A DNA stretch of 64,000 bases from Chryseobacterium sp. Tr-659 (GCF_011752975.1 NZ_VWWP01000009.1:1-64000); one strand, 5' to 3'. Shown: positions 1 to 8,300, counted from the first letter of the stretch. Notes: generated from the sequence alone by a model not told the origin. Numbers and translations: made by a program.

Positions 1-160
1 TGTCATCCCGAAGGGATCCAAGCTATTCAATACTTATTCTATCCCCATCGGTACAGTTCCTTTTTTATTATGAACTACTTTTGTAAGTATTATAAGAATC
101 TGTAATCCCTTCTTACTGTGTTTTCCCAAAGGGTGCTAAGCTAATTCAATATCTTTTTAT
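1..160. repeat. Degenerate direct repeat at left edge, no gene
   Basis: No coding sequence was recognised in 1-355 on the + strand. Two related stretches stand out: bases 7-30 (cccgaagggatccaagct, then attcaata) and 123-151 (cccaaagggtgctaagct, then aattcaat), about 117 bases apart. They look like diverged copies of one unit. The first starts close to the window edge, so more copies may lie upstream. The nature of the repeat is unknown and the similarity was judged by eye only. Confidence 0.3.
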
Positions 161-298
161 CCTTAAACCTAACACTTATTATAATCCATTTTTTAATCTC
201 ATTTAAGCCTTTATATCGCTTATAACAAAAAAACTTACCTGAGGTTCCAACTCTCGATAAATCTCAGAGATAAACCCTATTTTAGGCCATAGGTAAAT

Positions 299-326
299 AA
301 AAAACCGTCTCAGTAAAGAAACGGTT
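299..326 (-). terminator. Rho-independent terminator of the 356-517 peptide gene
   Basis: On the minus strand AACCGT (from 326-321) pairs with ACGGTT (308-303) around a short loop and runs into a T tract. It lies about 30 bases after the stop codon of the small minus-strand peptide gene. Confidence 0.6.
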
Positions 327-355
327 CAAATTTTATGGCATTTTGATTTTCAATC

Positions 356-517
356 TTACATATCACTGTTAGTGTCCGGACATTTGAAATCATCACTGCA
401 ACCTGCACAAATAATTGTACCATTACAATAATACATACAGAAATCTTGTTCAGGAAGGTTAGTTCCTCCAGAAATGTTTTTTAATTGGTCTTTTCTTAGT
501 TTTTTTAAATTTTTCAT
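356..517 (-). CDS. Small Cys-rich peptide with double-glycine-type leader
   Basis: A 53-residue ORF. The first 18 residues form a lysine-rich amphipathic leader that starts MKNLKKL and ends ISGG, the layout of leaders cut after Gly-Gly by C39-peptidase ABC exporters. The predicted 35-residue core has five cysteines (residues 27, 31, 37, 40, 46) and is acidic. The leader matches those of the peptides at 745 and 25076, so these are one family; such ORFs are commonly annotated as bacteriocin-like in Chryseobacterium. No exporter, modification enzyme or immunity gene is adjacent. A terminator follows. It lacks the conserved upstream element seen before the other two. Function (bacteriocin, signal or redox peptide) is unknown; the leader call is by pattern. 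Confidence 0.65.
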   Translation of the reverse strand: MKNLKKLRKDQLKNISGGTNLPEQDFCMYYCNGTIICAGCSDDFKCPDTNSDM

Positions 518-701
518 ATTGTTTTAATTAAAATTTTGATAGTGATGTAAATGTAATTAAAATATTTTGAATTGGATTGCATGTGGTATATAAAAAATAA
601 ACTTATTTAGAATAATAATATTGTTAAGGTGTTTTTTGATTTATTTTAAGTTAATTATTTGAATATTAGTATAATAAATATTAAATTTAGACAAGCGTTA
701 T

Positions 702-722
702 CCGAAAAGCTTATAGAGTAGG
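702..722 (+). promoter_or_regulatory. Conserved 5' element before peptide gene 745
   Basis: CCGAAAAGC followed by TTATAGAGTAGG. The same two blocks occur at 25033-25053 before the 25076 peptide. In both cases the element starts 43 bases before the ATG and ends 22 bases before it. A possible -7 box (around 681-690) lies upstream, so the element would sit in the 5' untranslated RNA. Role unknown: it could be a regulator site, an RNA element or a translation enhancer. Confidence 0.5.
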
Positions 723-744
723 AGATACCAAAAAATCAAAAACT

Positions 745-1017
745 ATGAAAAAACTTAAGAAACTTTCAAGAGAAGACAGAAAGAAAATTGTGGCAGGGAT
801 TGATTTCCCAGCTTACTGTTTTGACGGTGGAGGCCCTGGTGAAGGAGGCTGCTCTGCGGGATATATCTGTTCCGGAGGGCAATGTGTTCCTTACACAGGT
901 AATCCGGGAGGAGGAGGAAACCCAGGTGGCGGCGGAGCTACATATACTTGCATTTGCCCTTGGGGAACCTTTACCCAATCTAGCCCTTGTCCGGAATTTT
1001 ATTGTATTACAGGTTAA
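745..1017 (+). CDS. Cys/Gly-rich peptide with double-glycine-like leader
   Basis: A 90-residue ORF. The leader begins MKKLKKLSRED and ends IVAG, in the same register as the leaders at 356-517 and 25076, with Ala-Gly in place of Gly-Gly. The mature part has eight cysteines in two clusters joined by a glycine-rich linker in which GNPGGGG is nearly repeated, suggesting two small disulfide or metal-binding modules. A conserved element sits 22 bases upstream of the ATG and a terminator follows at once, so it is a stand-alone gene. An out-of-frame 78-residue ORF overlaps it but lacks the leader signature. Export by a C39-type ABC transporter encoded elsewhere is inferred; activity is unknown. Confidence 0.65.
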   Translation: MKKLKKLSREDRKKIVAGIDFPAYCFDGGGPGEGGCSAGYICSGGQCVPYTGNPGGGGNPGGGGATYTCICPWGTFTQSSPCPEFYCITG

Positions 1018-1026
1018 AAGATAAAA

Positions 1027-1062
1027 AAGAATAGCCAGTAATTTAATTACTGACTATTCTTT
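1027..1062. terminator. Bidirectional terminator
   Basis: AAGAATAG and CAGTAAT pair with ATTACTG and ACTATTCTT around a TTA loop, with a T run on the plus side and an A run (T on the minus strand) on the other. It lies between the convergent peptide gene (745-1017) and the oxygenase gene (1074-2024) and can serve both. Confidence 0.7.
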
Positions 1063-1073
1063 TTCTATTATCA

Positions 1074-2024
1074 TTATTTCTTAATCAATCCCAATTCGAT
1101 CAATCTTTCATGTAAGAATTCTCCTGCTGTTGTATCTTCGTATAACTTTGGATTGTTTTCGTCAATACAGTTTTCAAGAGCATTTAAAGACATTGCACTG
1201 ATAGGGTGCATAAAGAAAGGAATAGAGTATCTTGAAGTGCTCCATAGCTCTCTTGGTGGGTTTACCACTCTATGGATGGTAGATTTCAATTTGTTGTTGG
1301 TATGTCTTGAAAGCATATCTCCAACATTGATCATTAATTCATCCGGTTCTGCAATTGCATCGATCCATTCACCATTGTGGTTCTGAACCTGAAGACCTTT
1401 ACCCTGCGCTCCCATTAAAAGAGTAATAAGGTTGATATCTCCGTGTGCTGCTGCTCTTACGGCATCATCCGGTTCTTCATTGATTGGTGGATAGTGGATT
1501 GGTCTTAAAATAGAATTTCCTTCTGCGATCTTGTCGTCAAAATAGAATTCATTGAGACCAAGATGTAAAGCTAAAGCTCTTAAAACATATTGTCCAGTTT
1601 TTTCAAGCATCTGGAAGGCTTCTTTACCTACCTCGTTGAATTTCGGAAGTTCATCAACGATTACATTGTCGGGATACTCCTGTTTGTATTTTGAATCATC
1701 AGACAGGTACTGTCCAAAATGCCAAAATTCTTTTAAGTCTCCTTTTTTGAAACCTTTTGCAGTTTCTTTACCGAATCCTACATAACCTCTCTGGCCACCA
1801 ATTCCTGGAATCTCATACTTTTGTTTCGTTTCCACTGGCTGGTCAAAAAAGTTTTTTACCTCTCCATATAAGTCATCTACTAGGTTGTCATCAAGAAAGT
1901 GGCCTTTTAAGGCAACAAAACCAATTTCTTCATAAGCTTTTCCGATTTCATTTACAAATTTCTGTTTGCGTTCCGGGTTGTCCGAAAGGAAATCACGCAG
2001 GTCTACACTAGGTATTTTATCCAT
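1074..2024 (-). CDS. 2-oxoglutarate/Fe(II)-dependent oxygenase, isopenicillin N synthase-like
   Basis: A 316-residue soluble protein of the DIOX_N plus 2OG-FeII_Oxy type, normal length for the isopenicillin N synthase-like group. The N-terminal part (about 4-110) contains the usual IGFVALKGH stretch. The double-stranded beta-helix carries the iron triad H194-x-D196 and H251, and R265-x-S267, which binds the 2-oxoglutarate carboxylate. Such enzymes hydroxylate, desaturate or cyclise small molecules; the substrate cannot be told from sequence. It is transcribed away from menD across an 84-base gap holding a perfect palindrome, and converges on the peptide gene at 745 through a shared terminator. 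No biosynthetic cluster surrounds it, so a general metabolic role is as likely as secondary metabolism. Confidence 0.85.
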   Translation of the reverse strand: MDKIPSVDLRDFLSDNPERKQKFVNEIGKAYEEIGFVALKGHFLDDNLVDDLYGEVKNFFDQPVETKQKYEIPGIGGQRGYVGFGKETAKGFKKGDLKEFWHFGQYLSDDSKYKQEYPDNVIVDELPKFNEVGKEAFQMLEKTGQYVLRALALHLGLNEFYFDDKIAEGNSILRPIHYPPINEEPDDAVRAAAHGDINLITLLMGAQGKGLQVQNHNGEWIDAIAEPDELMINVGDMLSRHTNNKLKSTIHRVVNPPRELWSTSRYSIPFFMHPISAMSLNALENCIDENNPKLYEDTTAGEFLHERLIELGLIKK

Positions 2025-2068
2025 TTTTAGAAATTTACGAATAGCAAAATTACATATTTTTTAAATTA

Positions 2069-2104
2069 AATGATTTTAAAATCATTATTTATAAGTTAAA
2101 TTTG
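2069..2104. promoter_or_regulatory. Palindrome and -7 box in the oxygenase/menD divergent gap
   Basis: Bases 2069-2086 read AATGATTTTAAAATCATT, a perfect 18-base palindrome. Bases 2097-2104 (TAAATTTG) match the Bacteroidota -7 consensus TAnnTTTG and end only four bases before the menD ATG at 2109, so a transcript starting there would be leaderless or nearly so. No clear -33 TTG was seen. The palindrome could be an operator, or chance in AT-rich DNA. Confidence 0.35.
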
Positions 2105-2108
2105 CTGT

Positions 2109-3779
2109 ATGAAAAAATATTCTTCTAAGAGAAGTATCCAAATACTTGCACATCTTCTTCAGCAGTACGGAATTGCAGATATCGTAATTTCTCCGGGATC
2201 AAGAAATGCCCCTTTAGCGATTCATTTTTCAGAGATTGATAGTTTTAACTGTTACAGCATCGTAGACGAAAGAAGTGCCGCTTTTGTGGCAATGGGAATG
2301 GCTAAAAGCGAGAAGAAACCTGTTGCAATTACCTGTACAAGCGGATCTGCTGTTGTTAATTATTATCCTGCGGTCACTGAAGCATTTTATCAGAATATTC
2401 CACTTTTGATACTGACTGCCGATCGCCCTACGGATTTTGTTGATATTTTCGATGGACAGACCATAAGGCAGAAGGATGTTTTTCATCAGCATTCTTATGG
2501 TGATTTCCAACTTCTGGAAGACAGCAAAGAGAATGCGGAAGATATTAATTTCGATATTATTAAAAAGGCTATCGAGCTTTGTTTTGAAAAACAAGGGCCG
2601 GTGCATATTAATATTCCTCTGGAAGAACCTTTATATGAACTTGTTTCCGAACTTCCTACTTTTCCAACGGTTGAAAAGACTATCAAACATAAAGATTATG
2701 AAATTCCATCCAATCTTATTGCAGAATGGAATACATCTCAAAGAATTATGCTGTTGGTAGGAACAAAGGATTACAGTCCGGAATTGGAAAATCAGTTAAC
2801 GCAATTGGTGAAAAATCACTCTGTGATCGTATTGTGTGAAGCCAATTCCAATCTGCACCATGAGAAGTTCTTTAAACATATTGACCGTTACATTTTCAAT
2901 TTCACTGAAGAAGATTATAAAATGTATGCTCCGGACCTGTTAATCACAGTAGGGCAGAATGTAGTTTCTAAAAAAGTAAAGCAGTTTCTGAGAAGTGCAC
3001 GGCCAAAGCAGCACTGGCATTTGGATGAAGTATGGCAGCCTGATACCTATTTTTCATTAACGGAAAAAATAGAGGTTAAACCTGAAGTTTTCTTTTCGAA
3101 ACTCTTGAAGTTTATCAATCTTGAACCAAGACCTTATTTCAATCTTTGGGATGTTTTAAGGGATAAAAAAGATGCAAAACACGAACAGTTTTTAAATACT
3201 GTTGACTTTTCAGACTTTTATTTTTTCAATAAAGCGGCACAAACGATTCCTGAAAACTATAATATCCATTTCAGTAATTCGTCCGGTATCCGATATGCCC
3301 AGCTGTTCGATTTCGGTAAAAGAAAAATGTATTGTAACAGAGGAACCAGCGGTATTGACGGATCAACATCTACTGCAATGGGATTTGCCATCAAAAATGA
3401 AAATCCTACTTTGCTGATAACCGGAGATCTGAGTTTCTTCTATGATATCAACGGGCTTTGGAATCAATATATTCCACCGTTTGTAAGAATTATGATCTTC
3501 AACAACGGAGAAGGGAATATCTTTAAAATTATTCCGGGTCCGGGTAATGCCAATCCGAATACGCTGGATGAATTTATTGCAACCAAGCATCGAAAGAATG
3601 CGGAACATCTTGCAAAGCATTTCGGTTTCTCCTATATCAAAGTAGAAGATGAACTGACGCTGGACAGAGTTCTTGAAAATTTCTTCAAACCTGACGCACA
3701 GCCCAAAATCCTGGAAGTAAATACTTATGGGAAAAACAGTGCAGATGTACTGAAGTCTTATTTTGAATTCATGAAATAA
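2109..3779 (+). CDS. menD: 2-succinyl-5-enolpyruvyl-6-hydroxy-3-cyclohexene-1-carboxylate synthase (MenD)
   Basis: A 556-residue ThDP-dependent enzyme of menaquinone synthesis. It decarboxylates 2-oxoglutarate and adds the succinyl unit to isochorismate. Visible signatures are SPGSRNAPL (28-36), the DERSAAF segment with the ThDP-activating Glu (E54), CTSGSAVVNYYPA (about 76-88), and the cofactor motif beginning GDLSFF near residue 439 and ending NNGEGN about 28 residues later. Length and start (MKKYSSKRSIQILAHLL) are typical. The gene stands alone here, convergent with the pabC/pabB pair only five bases away; other men genes are not in the window. Bacteroidota respire with menaquinone, so this should be an essential housekeeping gene. 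Confidence 0.95.
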   Translation: MKKYSSKRSIQILAHLLQQYGIADIVISPGSRNAPLAIHFSEIDSFNCYSIVDERSAAFVAMGMAKSEKKPVAITCTSGSAVVNYYPAVTEAFYQNIPLLILTADRPTDFVDIFDGQTIRQKDVFHQHSYGDFQLLEDSKENAEDINFDIIKKAIELCFEKQGPVHINIPLEEPLYELVSELPTFPTVEKTIKHKDYEIPSNLIAEWNTSQRIMLLVGTKDYSPELENQLTQLVKNHSVIVLCEANSNLHHEKFFKHIDRYIFNFTEEDYKMYAPDLLITVGQNVVSKKVKQFLRSARPKQHWHLDEVWQPDTYFSLTEKIEVKPEVFFSKLLKFINLEPRPYFNLWDVLRDKKDAKHEQFLNTVDFSDFYFFNKAAQTIPENYNIHFSNSSGIRYAQLFDFGKRKMYCNRGTSGIDGSTSTAMGFAIKNENPTLLITGDLSFFYDINGLWNQYIPPFVRIMIFNNGEGNIFKIIPGPGNANPNTLDEFIATKHRKNAEHLAKHFGFSYIKVEDELTLDRVLENFFKPDAQPKILEVNTYGKNSADVLKSYFEFMK

Positions 3780-3784
3780 TAATA

Positions 3785-4411
3785 TTAAAGATCAAGATAT
3801 TCTTCATTATCGGGCAGATTGATAATTCTGTCAATTGGATAGATGAACATATCATCAAAATCATTTAATGCATTAATGATCTGGAAATGGGTAAATTGCT
3901 TTATATTCTGTAAAGTGATTTCCGTTTCTTTGATCTTTTTTTGTTTTAAAAGATACTGCCTTTGTACGCCGTTTAAAAGGTAAGTATTTGGGGTAAACCA
4001 GTCTTTTCCTTTTAAAAATAAAAGGTTGGAAAATGAGGTGTCGGTAATATGATTATTTTTAACAATAATAATTTCTTCGGCTTTGGCTTTCATCTTCATT
4101 TTATCCAGCTCCTTGCGGTCTTCGAACTTGAATGAATAATCGAAACTGTTGTTTTCTACCAACTGGAAATCCTGTATTTCAGGAATAGCATAAGGAATCA
4201 TCTGTGTACGGACCCTTTTATCGAGATCATAAGCAATTCTTAGTTTGAAAAGACCATCTTCGTCATGCTGTAGATTTTTATAGATCTTGGCCAGATCAAT
4301 AGAGTCTTCCTTCCCAAAATGAGAAAATGTTTGATTGACACGTTTTTGATGTAGATCTAATAAAAAAATCTTCTGATCTTCTACTTTAATGCTTTCAATG
4401 AATTGGGACAT
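3785..4411 (-). CDS. pabC: Class IV aminotransferase, aminodeoxychorismate lyase-like (PabC)
   Basis: A 208-residue protein resembling short class IV PLP enzymes. It follows the pabB-like gene with a 17-base overlap, which indicates a translationally coupled pair. In that context it most likely releases p-aminobenzoate and pyruvate from 4-amino-4-deoxychorismate for folate synthesis. The C-terminal half keeps the family pattern of a hydrophobic strand, an ITDTSFSNLLF stretch (usually E-x-S-x-S-N-L-F) and a following NTYLLNGVQR segment. It is shorter than E. coli PabC (about 270 residues), and the N-terminal part is divergent. The function rests more on the partner gene than on sequence. Confidence 0.7.
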   Translation of the reverse strand: MSQFIESIKVEDQKIFLLDLHQKRVNQTFSHFGKEDSIDLAKIYKNLQHDEDGLFKLRIAYDLDKRVRTQMIPYAIPEIQDFQLVENNSFDYSFKFEDRKELDKMKMKAKAEEIIIVKNNHITDTSFSNLLFLKGKDWFTPNTYLLNGVQRQYLLKQKKIKETEITLQNIKQFTHFQIINALNDFDDMFIYPIDRIINLPDNEEYLDL

Positions 4412-5372
4412 AGATTTTGTTTTTCATTTCCTGATATTCGTCTTCTAATTTACTCATGTGCGTTATTCCGCCTCCGCTTTTGAAATAAAGTTGATCTCCT
4501 TCTTTTTCAATAAAACGTATCATTACACAACTGTCTACATTCTGGCCGTCAAACCAGCCGCAAACTCCCGTATAATATCCTCTGTCATATCCTTCAGCTT
4601 CCAGAATTATTTCCAGGGTTTTAGGTTTGGGTGCTCCTAAAATAGATCCTGCCGGAAGAAGTTTCTGCATAATACTTCCTACTTTTCCATTATACTCAGG
4701 TTTTAATTTTCCTGATATTTCGGAACTCATTGCATACAAGCTTCTGTGAAACGTTTTGATGAAGTCTATGTATTGAAAATGATCAAGTTTTACCTCATCA
4801 GCCACCATACTCAGATCATTTCTTAGTAAATCTACTACTGTATAATGTTCTGCTTTCTCCTTTTTATCATTTTTCAGTATTTCTGCCGCATTTTCTAGAG
4901 AAGCGTCAATGGTGCCTTTCATGGGATACGTTAAGATTTTTCCGTCAATGATCTTCACAAAAGTTTCAGGAGAAAAAAATACAAAAAAATCTTTATAAAA
5001 AACTTTGTATTTCGCATTTGAGTGATAAAAAATTTCTTCGAGACTTAAATTCGTATCAATTTTAGTTTTTCTGGTATAATTTACCAGATAAGAATTTCCT
5101 AAACGAATATTTTTCTGAACTTTATCAAAACCTGTTTTAAAACTTTCAAGGGTCTCAGGATAAGATTTCCATTCTACTTTTTTATCTAATTCAGGTCTCT
5201 TTTTAGTGTTTGAAAATGATTGAAAATCAATAATTAAGCTTGATTTTTCAATTTCATTTTCTTTATAAATTTCAACATTCTCCGAGAGAAAGTCAATAAC
5301 AAAAAAATAGGGAACTTTCTGGAGTGAAAGCTCATCCATTTCCATAAATTTTTGATGATTCATTGAAAACAT
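4395..5372 (-). CDS. pabB: Aminodeoxychorismate synthase component I (PabB-like)
   Basis: A 325-residue chorismate-binding enzyme, the short form without a long N-terminal domain. It should aminate chorismate to 4-amino-4-deoxychorismate with ammonia from a glutaminase subunit not found in this window. Motifs: LGNSYLVNYT (91-100), TYPMKGTIDAS with the active-site lysine K152, EHYTVVDLLRNDLS (about 176-189), GSILGAPKPKTLEI and GYYTGVCGWFDG. The start is uncertain: M1 (5372) and M4 (5363) are both possible. It begins 44 bases from the divergent membrane-protein gene at 5417 and overlaps the pabC-like gene by 17 bases. Confidence 0.85.
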   Translation of the reverse strand: MFSMNHQKFMEMDELSLQKVPYFFVIDFLSENVEIYKENEIEKSSLIIDFQSFSNTKKRPELDKKVEWKSYPETLESFKTGFDKVQKNIRLGNSYLVNYTRKTKIDTNLSLEEIFYHSNAKYKVFYKDFFVFFSPETFVKIIDGKILTYPMKGTIDASLENAAEILKNDKKEKAEHYTVVDLLRNDLSMVADEVKLDHFQYIDFIKTFHRSLYAMSSEISGKLKPEYNGKVGSIMQKLLPAGSILGAPKPKTLEIILEAEGYDRGYYTGVCGWFDGQNVDSCVMIRFIEKEGDQLYFKSGGGITHMSKLEDEYQEMKNKIYVPIH

Positions 5373-5396
5373 TCTGCAAAAATACTTATTGATGTT

Positions 5397-5404
5397 TACT
5401 TTTG
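5397..5404 (+). promoter_or_regulatory. -7 box of the 5417 gene
   Basis: TACTTTTG fits TAnnTTTG exactly and lies 12 bases before the ATG at 5417, giving a very short leader. It also argues against a TTG start at 5402, which would fall inside the promoter. Confidence 0.4.
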
Positions 5405-5416
5405 CATAAAATTTTT

Positions 5417-6142
5417 ATGATGCAGAACAAATATCCCCAGAAACCGGGACTTGATTTTATATTGAAGCAGGCTTTTTTTTATTGGAATAAGACTCTGATC
5501 TTTCAGCTTATGTTTTCCATGGTCTTTTTTGGAATACTTCTTACCTCGTTGTTTTTCTTCGGTTCCAGATATGGAATATTAGAACAAAACCAGGTACTGG
5601 CAGAAGCTCTTAAAGATGGTGCCAAGGCTTATATGGAAAAGATTGCGGAATTAAGTGCTACTGAAAATTATCAGATGTTCACTCTTGCTATCTGGATGAC
5701 CAGCGCATTTCTTTATCCGCTGAATCTTGGAATGTTCCAGATTTTCAGAAAGCTTGATCTTAATGAAAAAATTGTGTTGGGAGATTTGTTTGCAGGGTAT
5801 AATGGGATTAACTTTTTTAAATACCTGGGGTATTACCTTTTCTGGTTCTTTATTTACAGATTTACAGTTCCTACAGTATTATTGGCGATACTTTGGGTAG
5901 CTATGACCATTTTTGTAGCTCCATTAATGTTTTTTACAGATAAAAGAATCTTTGAAGCTATTTCACTGAACTTTAAAGCTTTTAAAATGTATTTTGTAGA
6001 AATAATGGTTTGCATAATGGTGGCTGTTTTGTTTAAATATTTGGGCTTCACTCTGTTTTTGGTGGGAGGTCTTTTTACTTTTCCTTTCTGGAATGCCATG
6101 ATTTATTCATTATATAAAACTGTTTTTTCAGAGAAAAGTTAA
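5417..6142 (+). CDS. Integral membrane protein, unknown function
   Basis: A 241-residue protein with about five hydrophobic segments (near residues 25-50, 90-110, 135-165, 170-190 and 200-235). The frame is open from a TTG at 5402, but the paired ATGs at 5417 and 5420 are better starts because a -7 box overlaps the TTG. The layout, including a Gly/Phe/Pro-rich last membrane segment before a short basic tail, recalls the proteins at 6215 and 56010. All three resemble the loose group of six-helix membrane proteins often named DUF975-like or glycerophosphodiesterase-membrane-domain-like. It may be co-transcribed with the next gene (72-base gap). Function unknown. Confidence 0.75.
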   Translation: MMQNKYPQKPGLDFILKQAFFYWNKTLIFQLMFSMVFFGILLTSLFFFGSRYGILEQNQVLAEALKDGAKAYMEKIAELSATENYQMFTLAIWMTSAFLYPLNLGMFQIFRKLDLNEKIVLGDLFAGYNGINFFKYLGYYLFWFFIYRFTVPTVLLAILWVAMTIFVAPLMFFTDKRIFEAISLNFKAFKMYFVEIMVCIMVAVLFKYLGFTLFLVGGLFTFPFWNAMIYSLYKTVFSEKS

Positions 6143-6214
6143 ATTTCATGGATGTTTAATGTGTTTTTTTATCAAAAAAAGTTAAATTTGATAAAATCAT
6201 TAAATATTTAAACT

Positions 6215-6943
6215 ATGTCTGAATTTAACGAATTTGACCAGCAAGGATCTGTCCCAAATAGAGATACAGGATCAATTATTTCTCATGCTTTTGAAATGTA
6301 TAAAGGGGTTTTCGGCTATGGAATCGTAGCGATGATCGTTTACCTGATTGGCGGGTCAGTTATTCAAATGCTTACTGGATTCAACTCTGCTTCTATGATG
6401 GAAGAGATGCGGTCTTCAGGAGGAGATTTCAATTACTGGAATACACCTGGGCTTTCTTTATATATGGGGGCTTCCAGTCTTTTCGGGATTTTACTGTCTC
6501 CGTTATATGTGGGATTGATCTATATGGTTAATAAATACAATACCAAAAATCCGATTGAATTTACGGATTTGTTTATTGGTTATCGCCAGAATTTTGTCAA
6601 TATCCTGATCTATAGTTTCCTTTCGGGAATTATTTCTACAGTTGCATTAATGTTATGTGTTATTCCAATCATTTTTGTGTATCCTTTACTATTATTAGGG
6701 TATCCGATTTTGTTATTTGAAAATGCTTCAGCAACTGATGCTTTGTCAAAATCTTTCAATATTGCTAAAGAAAATTACGGAACTTTTTTATTGACCACTT
6801 TTTTAGGAGCTTTAATTTCCGTAGCTGGAGTAATTCTTTGCGGAATAGGTGTTATTTTAACCGCTCCGTTCATGATGATCGTTATGTACTCAGCCTATTG
6901 TGCCTTTCTAGGAAAACCAAGGCAGATCATGTACAGTAAATAA
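6215..6943 (+). CDS. Integral membrane protein, unknown function
   Basis: A 242-residue protein with a soluble, charged first 20 residues and about six membrane segments. Segments around 155-180 and 200-230 are strongly hydrophobic, and a CGIGVILTAPF motif near the C-terminus is echoed as CGIGIFLTIPF in the protein at 56010. Relatives in Chryseobacterium genomes often carry the misleading label beta-carotene monooxygenase, which nothing in this sequence supports. It lies in a same-strand run with the genes at 5417 and 6957 (13-base gap to the latter), so the three may be one operon. Function unknown. Confidence 0.75.
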   Translation: MSEFNEFDQQGSVPNRDTGSIISHAFEMYKGVFGYGIVAMIVYLIGGSVIQMLTGFNSASMMEEMRSSGGDFNYWNTPGLSLYMGASSLFGILLSPLYVGLIYMVNKYNTKNPIEFTDLFIGYRQNFVNILIYSFLSGIISTVALMLCVIPIIFVYPLLLLGYPILLFENASATDALSKSFNIAKENYGTFLLTTFLGALISVAGVILCGIGVILTAPFMMIVMYSAYCAFLGKPRQIMYSK

Positions 6944-6956
6944 TAAAAAAGAATAA

Positions 6957-8036
6957 ATGATGAATAAAGATAAACAGATAAGCAGTGTTGCCATAAAGCA
7001 GGTGTCTTTGCTGGCAATTATTTTGGTGTTGGCAGGATTGATCTGTTTTAACCTTTCGTTGTTTATTCCTTCCGTTTTAGGAGCGATTACCATCTATGTT
7101 GTGTGCAGGAAATATAATTTTTATCTGCAGGAAGAAAAGAAATGGAAACCATCACTTGCTGCATTTGCTTTGATGTTTGCAAGTCTTATTGTCCTTATTC
7201 TGCCTATCTATTTCATTGCAGATCTGATTATTGATAAACTAGGAAACGCACAGGCTTATATGGCTAAGTTCAATGTTTTTCTGGATAAAATACACTCTTA
7301 TATTTATTCTAAAACAGGATTTGATATTTTGAGTCAGGAAAATATGAATAAACTGAAGAACTCTGTAGGGAAAATATCTACTTCAGCACTCAGCGGAACA
7401 TTTAATACCCTTACAGTGGTGATGTCCATGTATTTTATTCTTTATTTTATGCTGGAAAAACCAAGGTTGTTTGAAAGAATACTGAGCACTTCAGCTCCGT
7501 TGAAAAGATCAAACATTTCTTTGATAGGCGATAAAATGAGAAAACTTATCATGGCCAATGCTATTGGAATTCCTGTAGTGGCAGTTGGGCAGGGAATTGT
7601 AGCGCTTATCGGGTATCTTATTTTTGGAGCGCCAGGAGCGGTATTGCTTTTTGCTTTGACGGCTGCAGCCTCCGTAATTCCCGTAGTAGGAACTGCAATT
7701 GTGTACGTTCCCGTATGTATCTTTATGATTGCAGAAGGCAATACTGTTCAGGGATTAGGATTAGCTGCCTACTGTGTAATTGTGGTAGGGCTTACGGATA
7801 ATCTGCTTCGTTTTACCCTTTTGAAAAAATTGGAAAATATTCATCCGTTAAATACGGTATTCGGGATTATTATGGGAATGAACCTGTTTGGCTTTATGGG
7901 ACTTATTTTCGGGCCTATTTTGATCTCACTTACACTTCTTCTGATCCAGGTATACAGAAATGAGTTTTCTGACGAAAATGCCCCGCCTGATCTTGAATTA
8001 CCCGATCAGAATAAACTGGACGAAAAATTAATTTAA
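6957..8036 (+). CDS. AI-2E family transporter (TqsA/PerM-like permease)
   Basis: A 359-residue permease, the usual length of the AI-2E transporter family (PF01594). It has two N-terminal hydrophobic segments, a third near residues 60-85, a long amphipathic extracytoplasmic region (about 90-145), and a C-terminal bundle with GQGIVALIGYLIFG and FGFMGLIFGPILI-like stretches typical of the family. Members export diverse small molecules or act as Na+(Li+)/H+ antiporters; the substrate cannot be predicted here and AI-2 itself is not implied. Two consecutive ATGs at 6957 and 6960 are possible starts. It follows the 6215 gene by 13 bases and precedes the DUF3820 gene by 12 bases. Confidence 0.85.
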   Translation: MMNKDKQISSVAIKQVSLLAIILVLAGLICFNLSLFIPSVLGAITIYVVCRKYNFYLQEEKKWKPSLAAFALMFASLIVLILPIYFIADLIIDKLGNAQAYMAKFNVFLDKIHSYIYSKTGFDILSQENMNKLKNSVGKISTSALSGTFNTLTVVMSMYFILYFMLEKPRLFERILSTSAPLKRSNISLIGDKMRKLIMANAIGIPVVAVGQGIVALIGYLIFGAPGAVLLFALTAAASVIPVVGTAIVYVPVCIFMIAEGNTVQGLGLAAYCVIVVGLTDNLLRFTLLKKLENIHPLNTVFGIIMGMNLFGFMGLIFGPILISLTLLLIQVYRNEFSDENAPPDLELPDQNKLDEKLI

Positions 8037-8048
8037 TTATATAAAAAA

Positions 8049-8285
8049 GTGGACGGAATAAATCCTGAGATATTAAAAGAAATCTGTGTTATTAAAATGC
8101 CTTTCGGGAAGTATGAAGGAACAGTACTTGCCGATCTCCCGGTAAGTTATCTGGAATGGTTTAACAGAAACGGAATGCCTAAAGGGAAACTGGGAATGCA
8201 GCTTTCTACAGTTTATGAAATTAAAATCAATGGTTTAATGGATTTGCTGATCCCTATAAGAGCATCAGTAAGAAACGGAATATAA
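8049..8285 (+). CDS. DUF3820 family protein
   Basis: A 78-residue protein with the family signature: MPFGKYEGTVLADLP (near residues 17-31), then SYLEWF and a GKLG element. DUF3820 proteins are small, soluble and of unknown function; some relatives were labelled quorum-sensing-regulated virulence factors. The start is a GTG at 8049, 12 bases after the AI-2E transporter gene; no ATG is available upstream of the conserved core. A strong hairpin follows. Confidence 0.8.
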   Translation: MDGINPEILKEICVIKMPFGKYEGTVLADLPVSYLEWFNRNGMPKGKLGMQLSTVYEIKINGLMDLLIPIRASVRNGI

Positions 8286-8300
8286 CAAAAATTTACCTGT

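Noticed and set aside
788-1024. 78-codon plus-strand ORF overlapping the Cys/Gly-rich peptide in another frame
   Set aside because: No leader signature and no cysteines; the overlapping frame has the family leader and upstream element.
6215-6943. Beta-carotene monooxygenase name for the membrane protein
   Set aside because: No residues of a carotenoid oxygenase are visible; the name appears to be an annotation artefact.
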